Below, one piece after another: positions 8,777-16,362 of a stretch of 64,000 bases of DNA. Below the pieces are notes generated by a model that was not told where the DNA came from, ran no database searches, and worked only from the letters and a program-made list of their open reading frames with translations. The DNA is from Streptomyces sp. AC512_CC834. GTDB lineage: Bacteria; Actinomycetota; Actinomycetes; Streptomycetales; Streptomycetaceae. The number at the start of each line of letters is the position of its first letter. Within the stretch, counting starts at the first letter, position 1. The stretch is from positions 62,001 through 126,000 of the forward strand of contig NZ_JAGMUO010000013.1 of the NCBI RefSeq assembly GCF_019049325.1, given 5' to 3'. The position numbers and the translations under genes are program-made.

Positions 8777-10029
8777 TCACCGTGGTCGGGACGGGGACCG
8801 GCGCGGCGACCGCCGGGGACTTCGCCGCCGGGGATGTCGCCGCCGGTGCGGAGCTGGTCGTCGGCGGGCGGCGGCATCTGGACGCCGTACGGCTGCCGGA
8901 GGGGGCCGAGACGGTCGTCCTCGGGGCGTTGGCCCCTGCCCTCGACACGGTCGCCGAGTATGTCGCGAAGGAGCGGCCGGTGGTCGTGCTGGCCTCCGGC
9001 GACCCGGGGTTCTTCGGGATCGTGCGGGCGCTGGCCGAGCGGTTCGGGCCGGAGCGGCTCGACGTCCGGCCCGGTGTCTCCTCCGTCGCCGCCGCCTTCG
9101 CGCGGGCCGGGCTGCCGTGGGACGACGCCGTGGTGGCCAGCGCGCACGGGCGGGACCTGCGGACGGCGGTGAACCTGTGCCGGGCGCACCCGAAGGTCGC
9201 CGTGCTGACGGGGCCGGGGGCCGGTCCCGCGGAGCTGGGGGCCGCGCTTCGGGGCGAGGCGCGGGTGCTCGTCGTCGCCCGTGCGCTGGGCTCGGCCGAG
9301 GAGCACGTGGAGCGGGTGACGCCCGCCGAGGCCGCCGTCCGGGACTGGGGGGCGGCGGTGAGCGTGGTGCTGTGCCTGGACGAGGCTCGGGTGCTGGGGC
9401 CGGTGCGGACCGTCGCGGGGCGGGGCTGCGGGCCCGCCGGGTGGGCGCTGGACGAGGACGCGTTCGCGCACCGGGACTCGATGATCACCAAGTTCGAGGT
9501 GCGGGCGCTGGCGCTGGCCCGGCTCGGCCCCCGCCCCGGCGACCTGGTGTGGGACGTCGGTGCGGGGTCCGGGTCCGTGGCCGTGGAGTGCGCGCGGCTG
9601 GGCGCCGCCGTCACCGCCGTCGAGAGGACGCCGGACGGTGTCGGGCGGGTCCGCGCCAACGCCGTCGCGCACGGCGTCGACGTACGGGTGGTGCACGGGG
9701 CGGCGCCCGCGGTGCTGTCGGAGCTGAACGACGACCCCGACCCCGATGCCGTCTTCGTGGGCGGTGGTGGAGGCGAACTGCCCGCGATCGTCGCCGAGTG
9801 CGCGCGGCGGGCCCGGCGCGCGGTGGTCGTCGCCGTGGCCGCGCTCGACCGGGTGCCGGCGGCCCGCGAGGCGCTGCTCGCGGCAGGGCTCGAGTGCGGC
9901 GGGGTGCTGTTGCAGTCGTCCCGGCTCGCGCCGCTGCCGGGGGACGTGACCCGGCTCGCGGCCACCAATCCCGTCTTCCTGCTGTGGGGCGTGAGGCCGC
10001 ACAGCCGTACCGAAGGAGTCTCCCCTTGA
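8773..10029 (+). CDS. cobL: Precorrin-6B C5,15-methyltransferase (decarboxylating), CbiE-CbiT fusion
   Basis: This 418-residue protein methylates C5 and C15 and decarboxylates the acetate side chain of precorrin-6B. The N-terminal half is a CbiE tetrapyrrole methylase (LASGDPGFFGI, VRPGVSSVAAAFARAGL). The C-terminal half is a CbiT Rossmann methyltransferase, with FEVRALALARLGPRPGD followed by the SAM loop WDVGAGSGSVAVE. The length fits the CobL fusion. GTG 8773 overlaps the cobM stop by 4 nt, and the end overlaps the next gene by TTGA. Confidence 0.94.
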   Translation: MITVVGTGTGAATAGDFAAGDVAAGAELVVGGRRHLDAVRLPEGAETVVLGALAPALDTVAEYVAKERPVVVLASGDPGFFGIVRALAERFGPERLDVRPGVSSVAAAFARAGLPWDDAVVASAHGRDLRTAVNLCRAHPKVAVLTGPGAGPAELGAALRGEARVLVVARALGSAEEHVERVTPAEAAVRDWGAAVSVVLCLDEARVLGPVRTVAGRGCGPAGWALDEDAFAHRDSMITKFEVRALALARLGPRPGDLVWDVGAGSGSVAVECARLGAAVTAVERTPDGVGRVRANAVAHGVDVRVVHGAAPAVLSELNDDPDPDAVFVGGGGGELPAIVAECARRARRAVVVAVAALDRVPAAREALLAAGLECGGVLLQSSRLAPLPGDVTRLAATNPVFLLWGVRPHSRTEGVSP

Positions 10030-11795
10030 TCGGCCTCATCTCCGCCACGGCGGCGGGAGCGGCGGCGCGGGACCGGCTGGCCGCGGCGTGGCCGGACCGC
10101 ACGCGGGTGTACGAGGGTCCCGTCGCGGACGCCGTACGGTCCGCGTTCGCCGAGTGCGAGCGGCTCGTGTGCTTCCTGGCCACGGGGGCCGTGGTCCGGC
10201 TCGTGGCGCCGCTGCTGGACGACAAGCGCACCGACCCGGGTGTGGTGTGCGTCGACGAGGGCGGGCGGTTCGCCGTGTCGCTGGTCGGCGGGCACGGGGG
10301 CGGTGCCAACGAACTCGCCCGCGCCGTCGGCGAGGTACTGGGCGCCGAGCCGGTGGTGACGACGGCGACGGACGCCGTGGGCCTGCCCGGCCTGGACACG
10401 CTCGGGCTGCCCGTGGAGGGCGACGTCGCCGGGGTCTCGCGGGCCCTGCTGGACGGTGTGCCGGTGGCTCTGCGCGCGGAGGTGGGCTGGCCGCTGCCGC
10501 CGCTGCCGGTGACGACCGAAGGCGCGGACGGGGCGTACTCGATCCGGTTGACGGACCGGCTGGTGGAGCCGGCCGGGCGCGAGGCCGTCCTGCGTCCGCC
10601 GTCCCTGGTCGTCGGCGTCGGCGCCTCCAGGGGCGCGCCGGTGGACGAGGTGCTCGGGCTGGTGGAGGACGCCCTGCGCGAGGCGGGGCTGTCCGCGGCG
10701 TCGGTCGCGGAACTGGCCACTGTGGACGCCAAGGCCGGGGAGCCGGGGATCGTCGGGGCCGCCGAGCGGCTGGGCGTGCCCCTGGTGACGTATCCCGCCG
10801 AGGCGCTGGCAGGTGTCGAGGTGCCCAACCCCTCCGACGCCCCGCTCGCGGCCGTGGGCACTCCGTCGGTCGCGGAGGCGGCGGCGCTGGTGCGCGGGGG
10901 CGAACTCCTCGTGCCGAAGCGGAAGTCGGCGGCGGTTCCCGCGATGGCGACCTGCGCGGTCGTACGGCGTCCCGGGCGCGGGCGGCTCGCGGTGGTCGGG
11001 CTCGGGCCCGGCGCCCGGGACCTGGTGACGCCGCGGGCGCGGGCGGAGCTGCGGCGCGCCTCGGTGCTGGTCGGCCTGGACCAGTACGTCGACCAGATCC
11101 GCGACCTGCTGCGGCCCGGCACGCGGGTCCTCGAGTCGGGACTCGGCGCCGAGGAGGAGCGGGCCCGGACGGCGGTCGAGGAGGCCCGGCGCGGGCACGC
11201 GGTCGCGCTGATCGGCAGCGGGGACGCCGGGGTGTACGCCATGGCCTCGCCCGCGCTGGCCGAGGCGTCCGACGACATCGACGTGGTCGGGGTGCCGGGC
11301 GTGACGGCGGCGCTGGCGGCCGGGGCGATCCTGGGCGCGCCGCTCGGCCACGACCACGTGTCGATCAGCCTGTCCGACCTGCACACGCCGTGGGAGGTCA
11401 TCGAGCGGCGGGTGCGGGCGGCGGCCGAGGCAGACCTCGTGGTGACGTTCTACAACCCGCGCAGCCGGGGCCGCGACTGGCAGTTGCCCGAGGCGCTCGC
11501 GATCCTCGCGGCGCACCGGGAGCCGACGACGCCGGTGGGTGTCGTGCGCAACGCGTCGCGTGCCGACGAGTCGAGCCGTCTGACCACGCTCGCCGCTCTC
11601 GACCCGGCGACGGTCGACATGATGACGGTCGTGACGGTGGGCAACACCGCGACCCGGGAGATCGCCGGGCGCATGGTGACGCCGCGCGGCTACCGCTGGC
11701 AGACGGACGACACCGCGCCGCGCGAAGAGAACCCCGTTTCATCCGAAGTATCCGCGGCATCCGAGAACTCCGAAAACTCCGAGGAGAACCTGTGA
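10026..11795 (+). CDS. cobJ: CbiG-CobJ fusion: cobalamin biosynthesis protein CbiG with precorrin-3B C17-methyltransferase
   Basis: This 589-residue fusion has a CbiG-like N-terminal part (about 1-310; FLATGAVVRLVAPLL, GGHGGGANELA, VVGVGASRG) and a CobJ methylase from about 318 (LAVVGLGPGARDLVTPRA, GSGDAGVYAMA, GVPGVTAALAAG, FYNPRSRGRD, GVVRNASR). CbiG opens the delta-lactone of the ring-contracted intermediate, and CobJ methylates C17 during ring contraction. I chose the rare TTG start at 10026 because AAGGAG is 7 nt upstream, it gives a 4-nt overlap with cobL, and the homology begins there. The C-terminal tail is Ser/Glu/Asn-rich. Confidence 0.9.
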   Translation: MIGLISATAAGAAARDRLAAAWPDRTRVYEGPVADAVRSAFAECERLVCFLATGAVVRLVAPLLDDKRTDPGVVCVDEGGRFAVSLVGGHGGGANELARAVGEVLGAEPVVTTATDAVGLPGLDTLGLPVEGDVAGVSRALLDGVPVALRAEVGWPLPPLPVTTEGADGAYSIRLTDRLVEPAGREAVLRPPSLVVGVGASRGAPVDEVLGLVEDALREAGLSAASVAELATVDAKAGEPGIVGAAERLGVPLVTYPAEALAGVEVPNPSDAPLAAVGTPSVAEAAALVRGGELLVPKRKSAAVPAMATCAVVRRPGRGRLAVVGLGPGARDLVTPRARAELRRASVLVGLDQYVDQIRDLLRPGTRVLESGLGAEEERARTAVEEARRGHAVALIGSGDAGVYAMASPALAEASDDIDVVGVPGVTAALAAGAILGAPLGHDHVSISLSDLHTPWEVIERRVRAAAEADLVVTFYNPRSRGRDWQLPEALAILAAHREPTTPVGVVRNASRADESSRLTTLAALDPATVDMMTVVTVGNTATREIAGRMVTPRGYRWQTDDTAPREENPVSSEVSAASENSENSEENL

Positions 11796-12697
11796 CCACC
11801 CCGCCCGCCCTGCTCATCGCCGGACACGGCACCCGGGACGAGGCCGGAGCCGAGGCGTTCCGTGACTTCGTGCGGGAACTGGGCCGCCGCCACCCCGAAC
11901 TGCCCGTCGCGGGCGGCTTCATCGAGCTGTCCCCGCCCCCGCTGGGCGAGGCGGTCGCCGAACTGGTCGAGCGCGGTGTGCGCCGGTTCGCCGCGGTGCC
12001 GCTGATGCTGGTGTCCGCCGGGCACGCCAAGGGGGACATCCCGGCGGCGCTGTCCCGTGAGCGGGAGCGTCACACCGGCATCTCCTACACGTACGGGCGT
12101 CCGCTGGGCCCGCATCCCGCGCTGCTGCGCGTACTGGAGCGGCGGCTGGCGGAGGCGGTCGACCCGGCCTGGGACCCCGCCGAGGTGACGGTGCTGCTGG
12201 TCGGGCGCGGGTCCACGGACCCGGACGCCAACGCCGAGGTGTTCAAGGCGGCGCGGCTGCTGTGGGAGGGGCGCGGATACGCGGCGGTGGAGACGGCGTT
12301 CGTGTCGCTGGCGAAGCCGGACGTGCCGGGCGGCCTGGACCGGTGTGTGCGGCTGGGGGCGCGGCGGGTCGTGGTCCTGCCGTACTTCCTGTTCACCGGC
12401 ATCCTCCCGGACCGGGTCCGGCGCCAGACCGAGGAGTGGGCCGCCGCGCATCCGGAGACCGGGGTGCGGTCGGCGGACGTGATCGGTCCCGAGCCGGAGC
12501 TGCTGGACCTGGTCTGGGAGCGGTACGAGGAGGCCGTCAAGGGCGACCTGCGGATGAACTGCGACAGTTGCGTGTACCGGATCGCGCTGCCGGGGTTCGA
12601 GGACAAGGTGGGGCTGCCGCAGCAGCCGCACTTCCACCCCGACGACGACGGCGATCACCACCACGGGCACCATCACGGGCATGGACACGCACACTGA
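11792..12697 (+). CDS. cbiX: CbiX-type sirohydrochlorin cobaltochelatase with MxCxxC and His-rich tail
   Basis: The 301-residue protein has two CbiX/CbiK-like chelatase halves. The metal-site histidines are in LIAGHGTRDEAG and SAGHAKGD; the second half contains VGRGSTDPDAN and LPYFLFTGILPDRV. The C-terminus has MNCDSC (255-260), the MxCxxC motif reported to bind an Fe-S centre in long CbiX proteins, and then a His-rich tail ending HHGHHHGHGHAH. CbiX inserts Co(II) into sirohydrochlorin, the early route, yet this operon also encodes the late CobN system. GTG 11792 overlaps cobJ by 4 nt. Confidence 0.9.
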   Translation: MTTPPALLIAGHGTRDEAGAEAFRDFVRELGRRHPELPVAGGFIELSPPPLGEAVAELVERGVRRFAAVPLMLVSAGHAKGDIPAALSRERERHTGISYTYGRPLGPHPALLRVLERRLAEAVDPAWDPAEVTVLLVGRGSTDPDANAEVFKAARLLWEGRGYAAVETAFVSLAKPDVPGGLDRCVRLGARRVVVLPYFLFTGILPDRVRRQTEEWAAAHPETGVRSADVIGPEPELLDLVWERYEEAVKGDLRMNCDSCVYRIALPGFEDKVGLPQQPHFHPDDDGDHHHGHHHGHGHAH

Positions 12698-13817
12698 GGC
12701 CGCCGCCGGGGCCGGGGCCGGGGCCGGGGCCGGGGCCGGACCCGGCGGCCCGGACCTGCGGCACCACGGGGACGCCGAGGTCCGCGACGACGGCTCTGCG
12801 CTGGTGGACCTCGCGGTGAACGTCCGCGCGGACACTCCCCCGGCCTGGCTGCGCGCGCACGTGGCCGCCTCGCTCGGTTCCCTCGCGGCCTACCCGGACG
12901 GGCGGGCCGCGCGGGCGGCGGTGGCGGCGCGGCACGGGCTGCCGGTGGAGCGGGTGCTGCTGACGGCGGGCGCGGCGGAGGCGTTCGTGCTGCTTGCGCG
13001 GGCGCTGAAGGTGCGTCGGCCGGTCGTGGTGCACCCCCAGTTCACGGAGCCGGAGGCGGCGCTGCGGGACGCGGGGCACACGGTCGGCCGGGTACTGCTG
13101 AGGGAGGCGGACGGCTTCCGCCTGGACCCTGCCGCCGTCCCGGACGACGCCGACCTGGTGGTGGTCGGCAACCCGACCAACCCCACGTCGGTGCTGCATC
13201 CGGCGGCCTCGCTCACGGAACTGGCCCGTCCCGGGCGGACGCTGGTCGTGGACGAGGCGTTCATGGACGCGGTGCCCGGTGAGCGGGAGGCGCTGGCCGG
13301 GCGCACGGACGTACCCGGGCTTGTCGTGCTGCGCAGCCTCACCAAGACGTGGGGGCTGGCAGGGCTGCGCATCGGCTACGTCCTGGCCGCCCCGGAGACG
13401 ATCACCGAGCTGGAGCGCGCGCAGCCCCTGTGGCCGGTGTCCACGCCCGCGCTGGCGGCCGCCGAGGCGTGCGTGGCGCCGCGGGCGCTGGCGGAGGCCG
13501 CCCACGCCGCCCACCGTGTCGCCGCCGACCGGGACCGTCTCGTCGCCGGGCTGACGCGGTTCGCCGGTGCCGGAGTGCGGGTCGCCGGACCTGCCGAGGG
13601 TCCCTTCGTCCTCGTCCGGCTCCCGCACGCCACCGCCGTACGCCACCGGCTGCGCGGCCTCGGGTACGCGGTGCGGCGCGGGGACACGTTCCCGGGGCTG
13701 GGCGAGGAGTGGCTGCGCCTGGCGGTACGGGACCGGGCGACGACGGACGGATTCCTGCGCGCGCTGGAACGAGCGCTGGAGCGGGCGGTGGAAGGGGCGG
13801 TGGCGGAACCGGCCTGA
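12681..13817 (+). CDS. cobC: CobC-like PLP-dependent aminotransferase-fold protein (threonine-phosphate decarboxylase family)
   Basis: This 378-residue fold-type I PLP enzyme probably supplies the aminopropanol (phosphate) arm of cobalamin. Visible motifs are VVVGNPTNPTSVLHP, LVVDEAFMD and the Schiff-base Lys222 in LTKTWGLAGLRIGY. The N-terminus contains a (Gly-Ala) run encoded by five exact GGGGCC units. The ATG at 12681 lies inside cbiX (17-nt overlap); a later start would remove the repeat. It is the last gene of the cob operon and is followed by a minus-strand gene. Confidence 0.85.
   Translation: MDTHTEAAAGAGAGAGAGAGPGGPDLRHHGDAEVRDDGSALVDLAVNVRADTPPAWLRAHVAASLGSLAAYPDGRAARAAVAARHGLPVERVLLTAGAAEAFVLLARALKVRRPVVVHPQFTEPEAALRDAGHTVGRVLLREADGFRLDPAAVPDDADLVVVGNPTNPTSVLHPAASLTELARPGRTLVVDEAFMDAVPGEREALAGRTDVPGLVVLRSLTKTWGLAGLRIGYVLAAPETITELERAQPLWPVSTPALAAAEACVAPRALAEAAHAAHRVAADRDRLVAGLTRFAGAGVRVAGPAEGPFVLVRLPHATAVRHRLRGLGYAVRRGDTFPGLGEEWLRLAVRDRATTDGFLRALERALERAVEGAVAEPA
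12708..12737 (+). repeat. Hexanucleotide tandem repeat (GGGGCC)x5 in cobC
   Basis: Five exact GGGGCC units start about nine codons into cobC and encode alternating Gly-Ala. Changes in copy number would keep the frame. G-tracts of this form can fold into G-quadruplexes. Confidence 0.9.
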
Positions 13818-13871
13818 GGCGTGCCGGGTGCGACATGCCGCGCCCCGGCCGGCTCCTCCCCCTCGTGATTC

Positions 13872-13934
13872 GTGCGTGGTGCGTGGTGCGTGGTGCGTGG
13901 TGCGTGGCGTGTGGCGCGTGGCGCGTGGCGCGTG
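13872..13934. repeat. Nine-copy heptanucleotide tandem repeat between convergent genes
   Basis: There are five GTGCGTG units, one GCGTGTG and three GCGCGTG in perfect 7-nt register. The array lies between the ends of cobC (+) and the LAETG protein (-), stopping 7 nt from the latter's stop codon. No coding role is apparent. Confidence 0.9.
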
Positions 13935-13941
13935 TGCGTGG

Positions 13942-14901
13942 TCAGCCGCGCCTGCGCCGGGCCAGGAGCAGGGCTCCCCCGCCCGCCAGGACCAGGGCGG
14001 CGGCGCCCGCCGCGACATACGGCGTCGCCGAACTGCCGCCGGTCTCGGCCAGGTCGGCCTCGGTGCGGGCGCCCTGGGCCTTCACGTCGGCGGCCGGTTC
14101 AGCGGCGGGCTCCGCGTCCTGGTCGCCCCGATCGGCCTGGTCGTCCTGGTCGTTCTGCTCGGCCGGCGGTTCCTCGGCCTTCGCCGGGGACTCGCACGTG
14201 GCCTCGGCAAGGGTCACGGTGCCGTCGACCTCGGCGACGTTCAGGTCGAGGGGGTTGATGGACAGCTTGAGTTCGAGGGCAGTGGCGGCGGCCGTGCGCG
14301 AGGTGGTCCCGGTCTTCGAGAGGTCGAGCCGTACCTCGCCGACGCCGGGCACCTTCACCTCGGTCGGCCCGCCGGTGCTCAGCGTGACCTTCTTGCCGAG
14401 GACCGTCACCGTGCCCAGCAGGTTGGCGTCCGCGACCGGCTGCTTCCCGGCCTCGCAGGTCGCCCTGGAGGTGACCTGCTCGACCTCGACGACCGAGAGC
14501 AGGGGCAGCCCGGGGACGTGGAGCCTGGCGCGGGCCAGGGTGACGGAGCCCTCGCTCTTGTCCGCGGTCGCCGTCGCCCTGGCCTCGGCGACGTCGGCGC
14601 GCAGGACGCTGAAGGGCTTTCCGCCGTCGACGCCGTCGAGCCGGGCGGTGAGCGCGGTCTTCTCGGCGCTCTCGGGTGCCTGCACCTCGTTGAGGGTGAC
14701 CGCGAGCGGGACGTTCACGGTCTTGTTGAGCAGGGAGACGTCGAGCCCGGTGCGCAGGACGGTGGCGCTCGCGCGGCCGTGGTCGCCGGTCGCGTGGGCG
14801 GACCCCGCGGCTGCCAGGGTCGCGGGACCCGCGGCCAGGGCGGTGGCCGCCGCGACGGTGACGAGACGGCGTGCGGGCATGCGGAAGGTGTTGCCGTTCA
14901 A
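13942..14901 (-). CDS. LAETG-motif cell-wall-anchored secreted protein
   Basis: This 319-residue protein is predicted to be exported and covalently attached to peptidoglycan by a class E sortase. It has an N-terminal signal peptide (PARRLVTVAAATALAAG, then AGSAHA), a body of about 200 residues, a Gln/Asp/Glu/Ala-rich spacer, the sorting motif LAETG (about 284-288), a hydrophobic segment and the tail ARRRRG. The body contains repeated short beta-like segments (VTVLGKKVTLSTGG, VTLNEVQAPES) and two cysteines, and I recognise no enzyme in it. The TTG at 14901 is my preferred start; ATG 14880 (MPARRL) would also keep the signal peptide. No sortase gene is nearby. Confidence 0.82.
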   Translation of the reverse strand: MNGNTFRMPARRLVTVAAATALAAGPATLAAAGSAHATGDHGRASATVLRTGLDVSLLNKTVNVPLAVTLNEVQAPESAEKTALTARLDGVDGGKPFSVLRADVAEARATATADKSEGSVTLARARLHVPGLPLLSVVEVEQVTSRATCEAGKQPVADANLLGTVTVLGKKVTLSTGGPTEVKVPGVGEVRLDLSKTGTTSRTAAATALELKLSINPLDLNVAEVDGTVTLAEATCESPAKAEEPPAEQNDQDDQADRGDQDAEPAAEPAADVKAQGARTEADLAETGGSSATPYVAAGAAALVLAGGGALLLARRRRG

Positions 14902-15097
14902 GGTGGTGGGACCCCCAGTGAGACATGCGTGCGGAACACGCATGAGCGACATGCTTGGGACCCGGAAAGAATGTCCCCGCGTTCGCCCAACCGTCAGCGA
15001 TCCCGGGGCACTTCACCCCTTCGTGGGGTTTTGGCGAATCTTTTCGAATCCCTTCACATCTCTGTGCACGGGTGTTCCCCCGCGTCACTCTTGTCGG

Positions 15098-16189
15098 CTA
15101 ACCGACGACCCGCCCGTTGAGTACCACCCGGCGCGGATCGACGAGCACGCGCACGTCCGCGCGCGGGTCCTGCTCGTACACCACCAGGTCCGCCGGTGCG
15201 CCCTCGTCAAGGCCGGGACGGCCGAGCCAGCTCCGCGCGGCCCAGGTGGTGGCGGCGAGGGCCTCGACGGGCGGGATGCCGGCGGTGACCAGTTCCGCGA
15301 CCTCCGCCCCGGCCAGTCCGTGGGCGAGGGAGCCTCCCGCGTCGGTGCCGACGAAGACCGGGATCCCGGCGTCGTAGGCGTTGCGGACGGTCTCGTAGCG
15401 GCGTTCGTGGAGTCGGCGCATATGGGCCGACCAGCGGGGGAAGCGCGACTCGCCGCCGTCGGCGAGTGCCGGGAAGGTGGCGATGTTGACGAGGGTCGGC
15501 ACGATGGCGACGCCCCGCTCGGCGAAGAGGGGGATCGTGTCGTCCGTCAGCCCCGTGGCGTGTTCGATGCAGTCGATGCCGGCCTCGACCAGGTCGCGCA
15601 GGGAGTCCTCGGCGAAGCAGTGCGCGGTGACGCGGGCGCCCAGGCGGTGGGCCTCGGCGATCGCCGCCTCGACGGCGCCGCGCGGCCAGCAGGCCGACAG
15701 GTCGCCGAGGTCGCGGTCGATCCAGTCGCCGACCAGCTTGACCCAGCCGTCACCGCGCCGGGCCTCCTGGGCGACGTACGCGACGAGATCCTCGGGCTCG
15801 ACCTCCCAGGCGTAGTTGCGGATGTAGCGGCGGGTGCGGGCGATGTGCCGGCCGGCCCGGATGATCTTCGGGAGGTCCTCGCGGTCGTCGATCCATCGGG
15901 TGTCCGAGGGGGAGCCCGCGTCGCGGATGAGGAGGGTGCCCGCCTCGCGGTCGGTCAGCGCCTGCTCCTCGGCGACGGCCTCGGGGACGGCCCCGTGCTG
16001 GTCGAGGCCGACGTGGCAGTGCGCGTCGACCAGGCCGGGCAGCGCCCACCCCTCGACGGTGCGGACGTCCGCCGCGCCGGTGGGGCGGTCGTACGAGATC
16101 CGGCCGCCGATCACCCACACCTCGTCGCGGACCTCGTCCGGTCCGACGAGCACCCGCCCCTTCACGTGCAGCACCCTGCGATCGCTCAT
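15098..16189 (-). CDS. Metal-dependent amidohydrolase
   Basis: The 363-residue protein belongs to the amidohydrolase superfamily (imidazolonepropionase/prolidase-like branch). It has the metal-binding HxH in LPGLVDAHCHVG (His57, His59), a possible bridging Lys in WVKLVGDW, further histidines in VTAHCFAED and CIEHATGL, and the Asp of FVGTDAGG. No signal peptide is visible, so it should act in the cytoplasm on an unknown amide or cyclic amide. It begins at ATG 16189. It is monocistronic or trails the sulfotransferase-like gene by 173 nt. Confidence 0.85.
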   Translation of the reverse strand: MSDRRVLHVKGRVLVGPDEVRDEVWVIGGRISYDRPTGAADVRTVEGWALPGLVDAHCHVGLDQHGAVPEAVAEEQALTDREAGTLLIRDAGSPSDTRWIDDREDLPKIIRAGRHIARTRRYIRNYAWEVEPEDLVAYVAQEARRGDGWVKLVGDWIDRDLGDLSACWPRGAVEAAIAEAHRLGARVTAHCFAEDSLRDLVEAGIDCIEHATGLTDDTIPLFAERGVAIVPTLVNIATFPALADGGESRFPRWSAHMRRLHERRYETVRNAYDAGIPVFVGTDAGGSLAHGLAGAEVAELVTAGIPPVEALAATTWAARSWLGRPGLDEGAPADLVVYEQDPRADVRVLVDPRRVVLNGRVVG

Positions 16190-16243
16190 GCCCCGCACCT
16201 TAGATCGCACCGGATCGCAATGGACCTCGGGGTCGGTACGGGC

Positions 16244-16267
16244 TCCGACAGTCCGACAGTCCGACAG
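16244..16267. repeat. TCCGACAG x3 tandem repeat
   Basis: Three exact 8-nt units lie in the gap between the amidohydrolase start and the sulfotransferase-like stop. No coding sequence is seen in this gap (16190-16362). Confidence 0.85.
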
Positions 16268-16309
16268 GGAGAGGAGTCCGGGTTCGGCCCGGGCGACGTT
16301 CGCGGCGGG

Positions 16310-16361
16310 CCCGAAGGAACGACCCGAAGGAGCGGCCCGAAGGAGCGACCCGAAGGAGCGG
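16310..16361. repeat. Four-copy 13-nt tandem repeat
   Basis: Four units of CCCGAAGGA[A/G]CG[A/G] run in exact 13-nt register and end 1 nt before the stop codon of the sulfotransferase-like gene. The units contain GAAGGAG, which looks like a ribosome-binding sequence on the + strand but has no start after it. Confidence 0.9.
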
Positions 16362-16362
16362 C

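Noticed and set aside
8613..11516. Very long minus-strand open frame opposite cobL and cobJ
   Set aside because: It is Arg/Pro/His-rich low-complexity translation with no domains, while the + strand has clear enzyme motifs.
13872..13934. Heptamer array considered as a CRISPR
   Set aside because: There are no spacers; units are contiguous 7-mers.
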